Of a stretch of 64,000 nt of DNA, positions 25,231 through 36,474 are shown piece after piece. This stretch comes from Batillaria attramentaria. Taxonomy: Eukaryota > Mollusca > Gastropoda > Batillariidae. The notes beneath the pieces are model-generated. The model was not told the DNA's origin. It searched no databases and was given only the letters and a program-made list of their open reading frames with translations. The stretch's first letter is position 1; every line of letters begins with the position of its first letter. The position numbers were made by a program, and so were the translations under genes. The stretch lies in the NCBI GenBank assembly GCA_018292915.2, contig JACVVK020000471.1, positions 415,001 through 479,000 of the forward strand, given 5' to 3'.

Positions 25231-25232
<2 letters not shown>
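25085..25232 (-). repeat. Left inverted fragment of the hammerhead repeat
   Basis: The words GCAAGGCGGACTTGTCCAATGG and GCGCATGTTTTCGGCTTTA appear here in the opposite orientation to the three direct units that follow, in the orientation of the inverted copy at 26870. It does not include the ribozyme part and is more diverged than the other copies. Confidence 0.75.

Positions 25233-25290
<58 letters not shown>
25232..25290. repeat. (TA)n microsatellite, left of the hammerhead array
   Basis: About 58 bp of TA dinucleotides. A second (TA)n array lies at the other end of the repeat block (27370-27441). Confidence 0.95.
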
Positions 25291-25294
<4 letters not shown>

Positions 25295-25607
25295 AGGAAC
25301 AAAGGCGTTACTAAAGCCGAAAACATGCGCTCAATCAGGTCAATTTGAAAGTAGGGGAAGTAAGTAAAGCTGAGAGCGCTCCCTAGATCTAGGAGGTGTG
25401 TGCTTTGTATGCCATTGGACAAGTCCGCCTTGCCCTATATTGGCTACAAGCCACAATGGGAGGTGGGGGGGGGGGGGAGACCTACCATCCTACCGCTGAA
25501 ACGTCTAACAGATCTAAGGGTATCTCACCATTCATAGTGCCCCCATTCCCCTCCCACAGGGAGGAAAATGGTCGGTACGACCAAGGCCATATGAATTGGT
25601 GATTTTA

Positions 25608-25663
25608 GCCGCTCACGACCATGGTTTCGGGTCAATGGGACCCTCATCAGGTGAGCATGCGGC
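25608..25663 (-). ncRNA. Hammerhead ribozyme, type I (unit 1)
   Basis: On the minus strand the order is GCCGC, AT, GCTCAC, CTGATGA, GGGTC, loop, GACCC, GAAA, CCATGGTC, GTGAGC, GGC. CTGATGA and GAAA are the invariant core; GGGTC/GACCC is stem II; GCTCAC/GTGAGC is stem I; GTC before GTGAGC is the cleavage triplet. Stem III is only three pairs with a two-base loop, which favours pairing between two molecules. Confidence 0.85.
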
Positions 25664-26165
25664 GATACCCACGAGGGCTGCATCGTCCAACCAGCACTAA
25701 AAGGCTGCCCCAGAATAATCTGGTGCGTCTCCAGTACTAGCAGACGTTGCTACCCTAAAGCTCTGCAAGAGGTTTCAGCGGAAAAAGACTAAATAATTTA
25801 GAAGGAGCAACTGCCTAGGTGTAATGTCATGTAATTACATTTAATATAGAATAGGAACAAAGGCGTTACTAAAGCCGAAAACATGCGCTCAATCAGGTCA
25901 ATTTGAAAGTAGGGGAAGTAAGTAAAGCTGAGAGCGCTCCCTAGATCTAGGAGGTGTGTGCTTTGTATGCCATTGGACAAGTCCGCCTTGCCCTATATTG
26001 GCTACAAGCCACAATGGGAGGTGGGGGGGGGGGGGAGACCTACCATCCTACCGCTGAAACGTCTAACAGATCTAAGGGTATCTCACCATTCATAGTGCCC
26101 CCATTCCCCTCCCACAGGGAGGGAAATGGTCGGTACGACCAAGGCCATATGAATTGGTGATTTTA

Positions 26166-26221
26166 GCCGCTCACGACCATGGTTTCGGGTCAATGGGACC
26201 CTCATCAGGTGAGCATGCGGC
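26166..26221 (-). ncRNA. Hammerhead ribozyme, type I (unit 2)
   Basis: Identical over the whole motif to unit 1, 558 bp further on. All core, stem and cleavage-site bases are present. Confidence 0.85.
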
Positions 26222-26722
26222 GATACCCACGAGGGCTGCATCGTCCAACCAGCACTAAAAGGCTGCCCCAGAATAATCTGGTGCGTCTCCAGTACTAGCA
26301 GACGTTGCTACCCTAAAGCTCTGCAAGAGGTTTCAGCGGAAAAAGACTAAATAATTTAGAAGGAGCAACTGCCTAGGTGTAATGTCATGTAATTACATTT
26401 AATATAGAATAGGAACAAAGGCGTTACTAAAGCCGAAAACATGCGCTCAATCAGGTCAATTTGAAAGTAGGGGAAGTAAGTAAAGCTGAGAGCGCTCCCT
26501 AGATCTAGGAGGTGTGTGCTTTGTATGCCATTGGACAAGTCCGCCTTGCCCTATATTGGCTACAAGCCACAATGGGAGGTGGGGGGGGGGGGAGACCTAC
26601 CATCCTACCGCTGAAACGTCTAACAGATCTAAGGGTATCTCACCATTCATAGTGCCCCCATTCCCCTCCCACAGGGAGGAAAATGGTCGGTACGACCAAG
26701 GCCATATGAATTGGTGATTTTA

Positions 26723-26778
26723 GCCGCTCACGACCATGGTTTCGGGTCAATGGGACCCTCATCAGTTGAGCATGCGGC
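26723..26778 (-). ncRNA. Hammerhead ribozyme, type I (unit 3, stem I variant)
   Basis: Same as unit 1 except that the base before CTGATGA is A instead of C, which breaks the stem I pair next to the core. The catalytic bases are unchanged. Confidence 0.75.
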
Positions 26779-26859
26779 GATACCCACGAGGGCTGCATCG
26801 TCCAACCAGCACTAAAAGGCTGCCCCAGAATAATCTGGTGCGTCTCCAAAAAAAATAAA

Positions 26860-27367
26860 TAATTTTGTTCCTATTCTATATTAAATGTAATTACATGACA
26901 TTACACCTAGGCAGTTGCTCCTTCTAAATTATTTAGTCTTTTTCCGCTGAAACCTCTTGCAGAGCTTTAGGGTAGCAACGTCTGCTAGTACTGGAGACGC
27001 ACCAGATTATTCTGGGGCAGCCTTTTAGTGCTGGTTGGACGATGCAGCCCTCGTGGGTATCGCCGCATGCTCACCTGATGAGGGTCCCATTGACCCGAAA
27101 CCATGGTCGTGAGCGGCTAAAATCACCAATTCATATGGCCTTGGTCGTACCGACCATTTCCCTCCCTGTGGGAGGGGAATGGGGGCACTATGAATGGTGA
27201 GATACCCTTAGATCTGTTAGACGTTTCAGCGGTAGGATGGTAGGTCTCCCCCCCCCCCCACCTCCCATTGTGGCTTGTAGCCAATATAGGGCAAGGCGGA
27301 CTTGTCCAATGGCATACAAAGCACACACCTCCTAGATCTAGGGAGCGCTCTCAGCTTTACTTACTTC

Positions 27368-27369
<2 letters not shown>
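26860..27369 (+). mobile_element. Inverted fourth copy of the hammerhead repeat
   Basis: The sequence from TTTTGTTCCTATTCTATATT runs as the reverse complement of the direct units up to CTTTACTTACTTCCC, where a (TA)n array begins. Together with the direct units it makes a large foldback structure. The junction with unit 3 is a short A-rich stretch. Confidence 0.85.
27062..27117 (+). ncRNA. Hammerhead ribozyme, type I (inverted copy)
   Basis: Stem I GCTCAC 27069-27074 with GTGAGC 27109-27114; core CTGATGA 27075-27081; stem II GGGTC 27082-27086 with GACCC 27092-27096; GAAA 27097-27100; predicted cleavage after C27108 of the GTC triplet. GCC/GGC extends stem I across a four-base bulge. The motif matches units 1 and 2 exactly. 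Confidence 0.85.

Positions 27370-27441
<72 letters not shown>
27370..27441. repeat. (TA)n microsatellite, right of the hammerhead array
   Basis: About 70 bp of TA dinucleotides abut the inverted copy. Confidence 0.95.
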
Positions 27442-27443
<2 letters not shown>

Positions 27444-27524
27444 TGACTTTAGAAAACGAAGAAAGTCATGGTGGCTCCGCACATCCACAAAAAAAGTTTT
27501 AAAATGGTAAAATCCACATAGAAT

Positions 27525-27720
27525 GATTAAAAAAGAAACTCCTTAGAACCGGTGATCAGCTGTTATTCTTGATTTATGTCGTATTTTGTCATTTATGTCG
27601 TATTTTGTATTCCCCTGATGAAGGGGCCCGCTGAGGGCCCAAAAATTTGGGTTCCATGCTTTGTTTCATGTTTGAAGAATAACAGTTGATCACCGGTCCT
27701 AAGGAATTTCTTTTTTAATC
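27525..27720. mobile_element. MITE with approximately 46-bp terminal inverted repeats
   Basis: The left end GATTAAAAAAGAAACTCCTT and the right end (complement GATTAAAAAAGAAATTCCTT) continue as inverted repeats through ACCGGTGATCA and TGTTATTCTT with about three mismatches. Total length is 196 bp and nothing is coded. The centre has CCTGATGAAGGGGCCC and GGGCCCAAAAA, a hammerhead-like word that lacks the conserved G before AAA. Confidence 0.75.
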
Positions 27721-27881
27721 AGTGTATGAATATACAATCTCAGGGGTTGAATGTAAGTCCAAGGTGAAAATTAATGTATTCATGTTTATCAAATTGCATT
27801 TGTGTATCCTTATTTTGTTCCGGGAAAATCAACATGTAATTGAGCCTTGTTCTTTGGGAAAACTTCATCATTGTTATTTTT

Positions 27882-29283
27882 GGCTCACTTGTGTAACAAA
27901 GTGAGTCTATGTAATAACCCTCTGTCGTCTGTCTGTGTGTCTGTCTGTCTGTCTGTCTGTGTGTCCGCAGTAAACCTTAACATAGGCATTTTCTCAGAAA
28001 CAATGAGCAGCAGAGGCACCAAACTTGGCAAGCTGATAGACAGCCATAAGACCTTTTAAAACATACCATAATGACTGACCTTGACCTAAGGTCAAGGTCA
28101 CTAAAGCTGTCTGTTTGGAACTTTTACATTGGCATTTTCTCAGAATTTAGAAAAGCCAGAGACATCAAACTTAGCATGGCGATGGATATTGACAACACCT
28201 TTACTGACATACCTGTATTAAGTGACTTTGAATCAAGGTCAAGGCCATACAAGCTGTTTTGCGGAAAACCTTCCAAAACCTTAATATTGGCATTTTCTCA
28301 GAAACAATGAACAGCAGAGGCACCAAACTTGGCAAGCTGATAGACAGCCATAAGACCTTTCAAAACATATCATAATGACTGACCTTGACCTGAGGTCAGG
28401 GTCACTAAAGCTGTCTGTTTGGAAATTTTACATTGGCATTTTCTCAGAATCTAGAAAAGCCAGAGACATCAAACTTTGCATGATGATAGACATTGACAAC
28501 ACATTTACTGACATACCTGTATTAAGTGACTTTGAATCAAGGTCAAGGCCATACAAGCTGTTTTGCGGAAAACCTTCCAAAACCTTAACATTGGCATTTT
28601 CTCAGAAACAATAAACATCAGAAGCACCAAACCTGGCTTGCTGATAAACAGCAGCAAGACCTTTCAAGACTTACTATTTTGAATGACCTTGACTGAAGGT
28701 CAAGGTCGTCAAAGCTGTGTAATTGGAAAATTAAAATTGCCATTTTCTCAGAACGTAGTGGTACCAGAGGCATCAAACTTTGCATGGCATGATAGACATT
28801 GACAAAACCTGTACTGGCATAACCTGTACTGGCATACTTGTATTCAATTTCCTTGGGCCAAGGTCAAGGCCATTCAAGATGTTTTGTGGACCCTTTAACG
28901 TTAGCATTTCCTTGGAAACAACAAACAGCAGCAAGGCACAATGATAGGCAGCAAAGAGACCTATGCAGACATACCCATTACAGCTGTCTGTTGTGAAATT
29001 TTACATTACCATTTGTACAGAAACTACAAAAATTAGAGTTATCAAATTTGGCATAATGATAGTCACTGATAAGCTCTTCACTTACAGATCTCATTTGAAT
29101 GACCTTGACCCAAGGTCAAGGTCATAGAAGCTGTCCTTGGAAAACTGTTATGTTGCCATTTGCCGTTTTCTTAGGAACTATGAACACAAGACACCTTATT
29201 TCGTGATAGCTAGTGATAAGAGCTTTAGAAACAAACTCTTTTTAATGACCTTGACCCATCTCACAAGTGAGCCAAGGAGGCTT
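27882..29283. repeat. Element with internal approximately 300-bp tandem repeats and GGCTCACTTGTG ends
   Basis: It starts near TTGGCTCACTTGTGTAAC and ends near CTCACAAGTGAGCCAAGG, which are inverted terminal words. Between them a unit with TGACCTTGACC, AAGGTCAAGGTCA, GCTGTCTGTTTGGAA and TTGGCATTTTCTCAGAA recurs at about 28070, 28375, 28680 and, more diverged, at about 29090. No long reading frame is shared between units. The class is unknown; it is probably a non-autonomous element with a minisatellite core. Confidence 0.65.
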
Positions 29284-29517
29284 TGCTCCTCTAGTTATTT
29301 TATAATATAATTTCAGGTGAGTAATCGCCGTCACAATGTAGCAGTAAAATAAATTCATTCTTTAAATCATATGAAATTTATTTGGATCCACAAAAAGGAA
29401 ATGAAAACGTCTGATGCTAATCAAAGGAGATGCAATAATAATCACGACACATAATTATGCACATGCGCACCCCCTCCCCCCTCGCCTCACCCCCCCCCCC
29501 CCAACACACACACACAC

Positions 29518-29553
<36 letters not shown>

Positions 29554-29572
29554 ACACACACACACACACACA

Positions 29573-29606
<34 letters not shown>

Positions 29607-30263
29607 GCGAGTCATAGTCTAGGTTCATCCAAGTAGTAAGAGTACAGCTTCCGTTACATTTCATAAATTCATAGACACATTAGATTCATGAATGCATAAA
29701 TGCGTAAGTTAGTAGACAAATTAAAAGTTGTTCAATACGTATAAACCCCTGTTGTGCAAGCTGTTTGCAGTGGTAATGCTCCACTTGTGAAATGACAGCT
29801 GAGGCAACTGAAAGTTTGCAACAGGATATATTGTTTATAGATTTTCATGCAGCGCGCACAGAATCTTCCGCGACGCCCCTCTTCTCCACTGCTCCGGTGC
29901 GTCTATCAACATCAGTGCTGGCAGTCACACAGCCGCGAGTTGATCAGTGTTGCAATGACTTGCTACTGCATGTAAACTTACTATTATATACAAATACACT
30001 GGATATTTTCTACGTAATATGATTGACAAAGAATTAAATGTACAAACAATACGGAGAATATGTTTTATATCTATACTTGAAGATCTTCGTCGACGTTTGT
30101 CCGTTCATGTCGATGAAGACGACGGCTTCTTCTCTGGGAGTGCTGAACTAAATATGAATTCAGAGAGAGAGAGAGAGAGAGATTCAACACAAGCTTCTTG
30201 CTGCCGGAAAAACACAATATTTTTACACATTGGAACACATATGACGAGTTCGCTAAGCAGTTT
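29284..30263. other. Downstream flank of B, with microsatellites
   Basis: It contains a (CA)n array followed by (TCA)n at 29504-29606 and a short (GA)n at 30162-30182. The last part probably holds the 3'UTR of B on the minus strand. No other exon is supported. Confidence 0.45.
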
Positions 30264-30730
30264 TCATTTGGACCCGAATCTTTCTTCCTCTGATGTCGAA
30301 GTGAAATTCTCATCTCGGGGGTTGACGGTAATTTCATGGGAAACATTGACGTATTCACTTGGTTCCTGGCATTTGTCCGGTGGTCTTTTCTTCTTTGTTC
30401 CAGACATGTCCATGTAGCCGCTCGAGTTGACAGGATCTTCACAGGAAGATTTTCCCGCTTCGCACGGCGAAGGAATGTTCATCACGGCTTTGGTGGCTGT
30501 ATCTTGTGCTTCTGCTACGCAGCGAAGAACACTATTCTCGTAGAACGGGCTCACTTTTCTGGTATCATCAGTACCTTCTTTCACTTCAGGCGATACGGAT
30601 GGACGTAGATAATTGTCTGGACTAGGACACACCTTCGGTGGATCTGAAACAAAAATCAAAGACATTATTGCGATTGGCCCTGTTGGTTGGGGTTCGGGGT
30701 ATGTCGACGTGATAAGTAATAATTTCCTGA

Positions 30731-30790
<60 letters not shown>

Positions 30791-32518
30791 ACCTGGAGAT
30801 GGAGAATCAGGAATCTCCCAATAGTAGTTGGTCTCATGGCTGTGACTGGTACCATTGCCACCCTCTGCCTCCAGCACGGGTGGTTGCATTTCGAGCGGAA
30901 GACCCGGCTGGACGCCTGAATGAGACTCATGGGATGTACCGTACTTTCCAGCTGGAATAGAATCCGGACACACGTGTAACATATTATGAAATCGATTTAT
31001 GCCTATGTGCCCATGCGCTGCATATAAATCAATAAAACTAATGAAGTGTACCGGTTCTTTTTTTCTCCAAAGAGTATAGTCCCTGAACTTTCGGACATTC
31101 CCGGGACGCCATATTAGTGACGCAGGACAGAAAAATGCAAAGCATTTACGTACGTAGCCAGGACAAAGAGAAACGTCACATCCGTGTGTCATCCATTCTT
31201 CAGTAATGCCTCACTAGAAGATACCGCCACGTTACCTTACACAAAATATTATTTTTTTTTTTCACAAGTTAGTCATGACAGTTACCTTTTATAACAGAGA
31301 ACGCCCGGTAGCTGATCATCGTCGCAGCCAAGGCAACAATTGCCACAGTTATGACCACGGTCAGGTCAACTCCGTGGGAAGCTTGGGGTTCAGTCTTATG
31401 CTCGGTTGTTACTGCCAGTACCGTAGATAACACACAAAGACACAGAAAGCAAAATTTACTCAACGAGAACGTACACAACAAGGAGCGTGCCTAGTTGACA
31501 ACAGAGGAAGTGACAAAAGGATTAAAACCATTTCATTTTCAGAGGACTGTTCTTAACAAGCATACTGGTAGGTTGATTTATATCGAGGCTACATACCTGT
31601 GGCAGAACTGTCCTCTGGCAATGGTGTAGTTGTTTTCGATTCTGGTGAATACATAAACAATCAACGGGAAATGTTATAATCACATGAAACGAAACTTTAA
31701 AAAAACAAGACAAAACAAACGAACAATCAAGCAAACGACAGAACAGAACTCGGATTTTGTCTTTGCTTCTAAACAGCGTGTTTCCTTCTTCAAGTAAATA
31801 TAGAAACAAGCATAAACCTGTTTGTTATTGTGAACGTTTATGTTCCTCTAACGTCAACATGGCCATAAAATTATATTTTATGGCCGTGTTGACGTTAGAG
31901 GAATAAAATTATATTTTGATTTGAATGCGAATTTTAAATGATATGCATCGGTTCCTTGTTACTTCAGTGCCAGCAGTCATACTGAAGCAGAATTTGTAAG
32001 AGAGAGAGAGAGAGAGAGTACTTGTTATTGTGATGTTCACTTCATTCGAGTCGTTGTCGTCCGTTTGCCACACCCAGGTCGTGTAGTCATTCTCTTCAAT
32101 ATGTTTTGACAGTTGGTACCACCCCCATCCCTTTTCTGGCAAGCATTTACAGATCGCTTCCTTTATTGACTTGGTGCAGACTCCCTGTATAAGCACTATT
32201 TTACACATGGGTTTTAGAACCTGTCTGTCACGTTTTTTCCCAACTGTGATTGTAATCATGTCTGTAGGAATGCAGTTTTCTGGTGAACGTTCCAGGCCGA
32301 AATCCAAGGAAATGTTTGTATTTAGCTCGGGTGTAAGAACTCCGCTGATAAGATCCGGAAATGTGAAGGTGTAGGTACCTGTGTAGATGGGGAAAACATT
32401 TCTACAAATGATGAAGCGAGTCACATCTATTGTATTTTACTTCCCGTGTGTGTGTGTGTGTGTGTGTGGGTGCGCGTGCGTGCGTGTGTGTGTGTGTGGG
32501 GGGGGGGGGGGGGTGCGC

Positions 32519-32576
<58 letters not shown>

Positions 32577-33730
32577 AAGGTCAAGTGTCCCTCGCTACAA
32601 TAACAACATCAACAACAACAACAAACCCCCAACGTGTAGCAGTGACGGTGGTCGCGGAGTTTAAAGTCGAAACAGATAGTATTATGCTTGTGTTCAACTC
32701 ACCCAGATTACCTAGTGTATGAGCAGTCAAGTGGTCGCGAAAGGTTATCATATTTGTATAGACAATCTGAACAGTAAAACAGGCATACAGGCCTTATTGT
32801 GATAAGAACCAAAACGCCATTAATATCAAGCTGCTAAAATGGATTTCATTTAACTTTCCATGCACCCTTCTCGTTCAGTAAGGTCAGCAGTTTCACGACC
32901 TTCAACTCCTTACGTTTACTAAATGGGGTCGATCTGTTGAATACAAAGCTTGCTGTGATTCAAATATGCAACAGAAACAGTGTAAGTGCGACAGACACTT
33001 ACAAGGGTTGGAAACAAAGTTCGTAGCCTCCACTGAAGATGACCATGAAGGAAACTTTTGATCATTTGGCCTAAGCTTTTGTTTTCAGGCACGCGTCCAT
33101 TTTTGTCGAGCGGTGTGGAGTCAAATGAAACGTTCAAACTGAAAATGTGTATGCCATGTTCGAAAAAGTAAACAAACGCGTGCGCCACGTTTGGTGGATA
33201 TGGCTCAAAAACTTCATATGAAAGATACGATCTTTTTCCACTCTTCGTGTTTGTGACAAGACAGTATGACGCCACAGGCAGTCCGACCAAATAATAATTG
33301 CATAGACTCAGTATCGAAACTGCCTTCAAACGTCCTAGTTAGTTTGAGTGACGATTTTTTTCTGCTCGAAACATTTCCTTGTTACCCACGTAAACTATAA
33401 AATCAGGGCATATAGAGTAGACTCTCGGTTGAACTCATGAACTTTGAAAATAAAAGCATCTACAAATGAAAATCGAACTCGAGACCAAAGCAAAAATACA
33501 TTCAAAGTTCAACACTCCACAAGCGTGGCCAACCCGTTCTACAGAGAGGAAGGGAAAATGAGACTTTGAAATAATGTTGTTTTCAAATGCAGCCGGTAAA
33601 AATCTGATATCGTCTTCAGGTTAAGAAAATAAAAAGACAAGAGAGAAAGCTTACAGTTTGGTGCTTGTAATGTTGTGCTTGTCAGTGACAGTATCCACAA
33701 CGATGTCACAAATACTCTATTCGGAACCAT
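30264..33730 (-). CDS. B: type 2 transmembrane receptor with phosphotyrosine-motif tail
   Basis: Six exons join in phase 1 without a stop (complement): 33730-33655 signal peptide ([19 protein letters not shown]); 32378-32022 ectodomain with six cysteines and a WVWQT motif; 31641-31597 Thr/Pro stalk ([12 protein letters not shown]); 31411-31286 transmembrane helix ([17 protein letters not shown]); 30951-30793 tail with NYYWEIPD; 30643-30264 last exon, TGA. The model is 1143 nt, 380 aa. The last exon holds NYLRP, FYENS, GYMDM (p85 SH2-type YxxM) and SEYVNV (fits both Grb2 YxN and ITIM S-x-Y-x-x-V). I infer a single-pass surface receptor signalling through SH2 proteins. The ectodomain is an Ig-like fold by inference only; C has the same exon type. 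A long open frame at 33003-33319 was left out because its phase does not fit. Confidence 0.75.
30732..30787. repeat. (CA)n microsatellite at the donor of the B YYWE exon
   Basis: On the minus strand the exon ends CCATCTCCAG and the intron continues GTCTCTGTGTGTG into the repeat. Confidence 0.9.
31840..31904. repeat. Long inverted repeat in an intron of B
   Basis: Same hairpin as 11325-11398 in A (arms beginning TTCCTCTAACGTCAACATGG), with a slightly shorter loop. Confidence 0.8.
32444..32574. repeat. (GT)n microsatellite with a G-run core
   Basis: Two GT arrays flank a run of about 15 G near 32500. It lies just upstream (minus-strand sense) of the ectodomain exon of B. Confidence 0.9.
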
Positions 33731-34664
33731 CTTGAACAGGATCAGTCTTGAGAAAAACTGTAAGCTGTACACCACCCTGTTTTAGGACTGAGAGGAGACT
33801 CACAACTGTTGCAAACACTTTCAGTTCTACTTATTCACATTGTATTTCTTCCGCATTAAAAGTGTGGCATCTTACACATCGAGCAAGTTATCACTTTCTT
33901 AAACGAGTGCACCACGCAGCAAGTATCTGTGCACATAAATGTAGGTTCCATCGTTTTAAAGTTTAAGCAATGCACTGCCTATTTCACGAAAATAGGATTA
34001 ATATTAGCAATGCTTTTTATCTTAGCGTGTACGAAACGATTACAACATATGACTTCGTTGAATACGGAGGAATATTTGCTCCATGACGCAGATTGTATTT
34101 AACCAAGTCGTGTGGTGTAATGGCTTTGTCATCCTTTTTCCTCCCATTTATGGCGTATTTTGAGTGTTCTCCCCACTAAAGCTGAAAGCAGCACATAGGC
34201 CAGGACGCGACAAAATAAAGTGCCAGCAAGACAATATCAATTCATTCATAAAATTCAACCAAAACAAAACCACACGTTCTGAACATCGACTGAAAACAAC
34301 AACAACAAGAACAACAACAACAAAACCAGCAACAACTGTTAACACTTTGAAGAAAATAGAAATTTGTGAAGTGAAACCGATACACGCACAGCTCGGTTCA
34401 CGATCTGCGAGCAGGCGGGAAACTGTCACTTTTTCTGCAGCAAAAGAAGTTTTGAGCAGAAACATCGGTTGTATAGTTTCTCTGCAGAAAGGGTCGGAGT
34501 TTTTTGTCTGCGGAAAAGTCGGTTTTTCTACAAAACTGAATCATTTTTTTCTTGCAGGTAAGTCGGAATTTTCTGCCGTAAAACATGATGTTCTAGCTTA
34601 CATAGCCCCTGATCTGTAGCACCTGTAAGAATACTTTCAAGGCGGTGAATCGTACACACACGCG

Positions 34665-34713
<49 letters not shown>

Positions 34714-36411
34714 ACATTGTCCGGCACATTTATTTCGATATCTTGCAACCAAACAAACGAAAAAAATGGAATAGCGGACTAGCAAATTTTCAATTCTAAA
34801 AGAAAGAAACAAAACAAACAAAGGAAAGAAGCAAATGTTGCATACAGGAGCAAACACACTAACAAACCATATCTAAAAAAAAAAAAATTCACAAAAGATA
34901 AAATTAGCTCGTTTATCAGGAACTCTTTTCTCAAAAACACTGACACACAATGTTCGTACAATCACGTTTATTTTTAAGCTGTGAATGTCTGTAGCAGTAG
35001 CAGTTACACGGAAATTATACAAGGGCGAAGTGGCGAATGAGCCCTAGTCTCTAGGTTTTGACGAGTAGGACGATATTTTGCCAAGTAAACTGATCTGTTA
35101 AAACACGGAAATACAATGGTTTCGTATATAACGGTGTCAGGGTACGAACGCCTCACGTGATGATGACAGGAGTCAAAGTGACCTTTGCTATCAGGCTTGA
35201 GAGCGCCCTGCACTAAAAGACAGTGCCCTTGACAGTGACTGTGTTAAGCTGATAATGCGAACGCTGGGTCAGGTCACATGCTGTGTAACACATGCCCCGT
35301 ATGACTCATTTCAATCCGCAGTTTGCCGGCGTTGTAATATTCTGCCTTCATTTTGTGAAACGGCCCAAACGACACTATGGGTGTAGTAAAACTTTAGGCC
35401 CTTTTACCATCGGATTGTCATGTTGAAATTGTCTTTCGATAAAACTGTTTTCTATCTTGTCGTTGGCCTGACCCCACTATCGCGGAACATTTAGATATCC
35501 TGTACAATAATGGTAACACTTAAACAGTTGCAATGATAAATAATAAGAATAACGAACAAACCTTCACGTTTAAAATGAGATGACCAATCCATTGGAACCA
35601 GTATTGCGGCTAAGTCTCTTGTTAATTGTCCACGCTGTTTCACCATCCATGCAAATCAACATCTGAATTAACAATCACCACGCCCCTACACTGACACCCC
35701 CCCCCCCCTCCCCTTTCACCGACCCCATTATACTCACATCCCATCTCCCCTCCGCCTCGCCTTCGCCCGAGAAGTACACTATGACCATAAAGGATTTATC
35801 AGGAACAATTATATATTTACAAAGCAGTAACAATAAAGTGACAGCCCATGGAGTATGCTATACAAACAATATCAACAGGAGCTCGGCACAAAAAGTTGCT
35901 GTGAACAAACTCGGGTGCACATTCTTTTTTCAGTGTATATTAAAAAAAAAAAAACTTTGTAGGTTTATTTGCAGATTGAGGTGACAAGTTTGAGTTCCGT
36001 GTAACGAAACGGTGAATTTGTAAATATCTATAGCTAGTTTATACATACATTTTAAACCTTAATCCTAGCTGCGATGTATGTTTTTAAAATGTGCGTTTAG
36101 TATCTTTTCTTTATTTGTTGTATATATCACACTTAAATTTTCTTTTCGTAATAGTAAAGATTTGTGACCCTCCACCATGAAATGAGTCTTCTTGTGGTAT
36201 TTGTTTATGTTACAAGACGAATCATTTCGTGGTGAAGGGTCACATTTCATTGAATTGAACTGAATGTTCAATGTAATTATAACTATGGACACATCACGAT
36301 CAGTCAATATCGTTGTTACAATTAAATCGTGCTAACAAAAATCACATTGGGTCTCGTCCTAATGAGCTGGTTGATATAGTGGTTAACGTCCTGTAAAGTC
36401 ACTCTAGGGAA

Positions 36412-36474
<63 letters not shown>

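Larger units (their letters stand above)
25291..26855 (-). mobile_element. Three direct tandem units (about 557 bp) of a hammerhead-bearing, retrozyme-like repeat
   Basis: The word GAATAGGAACAAAGGCGTTA starts units at about 25291, 25848 and 26405; the third is cut short at about 26848. Units are nearly identical, differing mainly in the length of a G run and in rare substitutions such as GGGAGGAAAATGG versus GGGAGGGAAATGG. Each holds a minus-strand hammerhead ribozyme. No protein is encoded. Metazoan retrozymes and hammerhead satellites (newt, schistosome) are known to be tandem repeats whose transcripts self-cleave into unit-length, often circular, RNA. Assignment to that class rests on the ribozyme plus the tandem layout. 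Confidence 0.8.

Noticed and set aside
27610..27650. Second hammerhead-like motif (CCTGATGAAGGGGCCC, GGGCCCAAAAA) in the 196-bp MITE
   Set aside because: The conserved G of GAAA is missing and neither stem I nor stem III can be drawn, so at most it is a dead relic.
33003..33319. Open minus-strand frame between the signal and ectodomain exons of B ([18 protein letters not shown]), with good splice-like sites
   Set aside because: Its donor is phase 0 while the next exon needs phase 1, and the signal exon already joins the ectodomain exon in frame. The matching stretch in A lies among introns that are conserved in any case.
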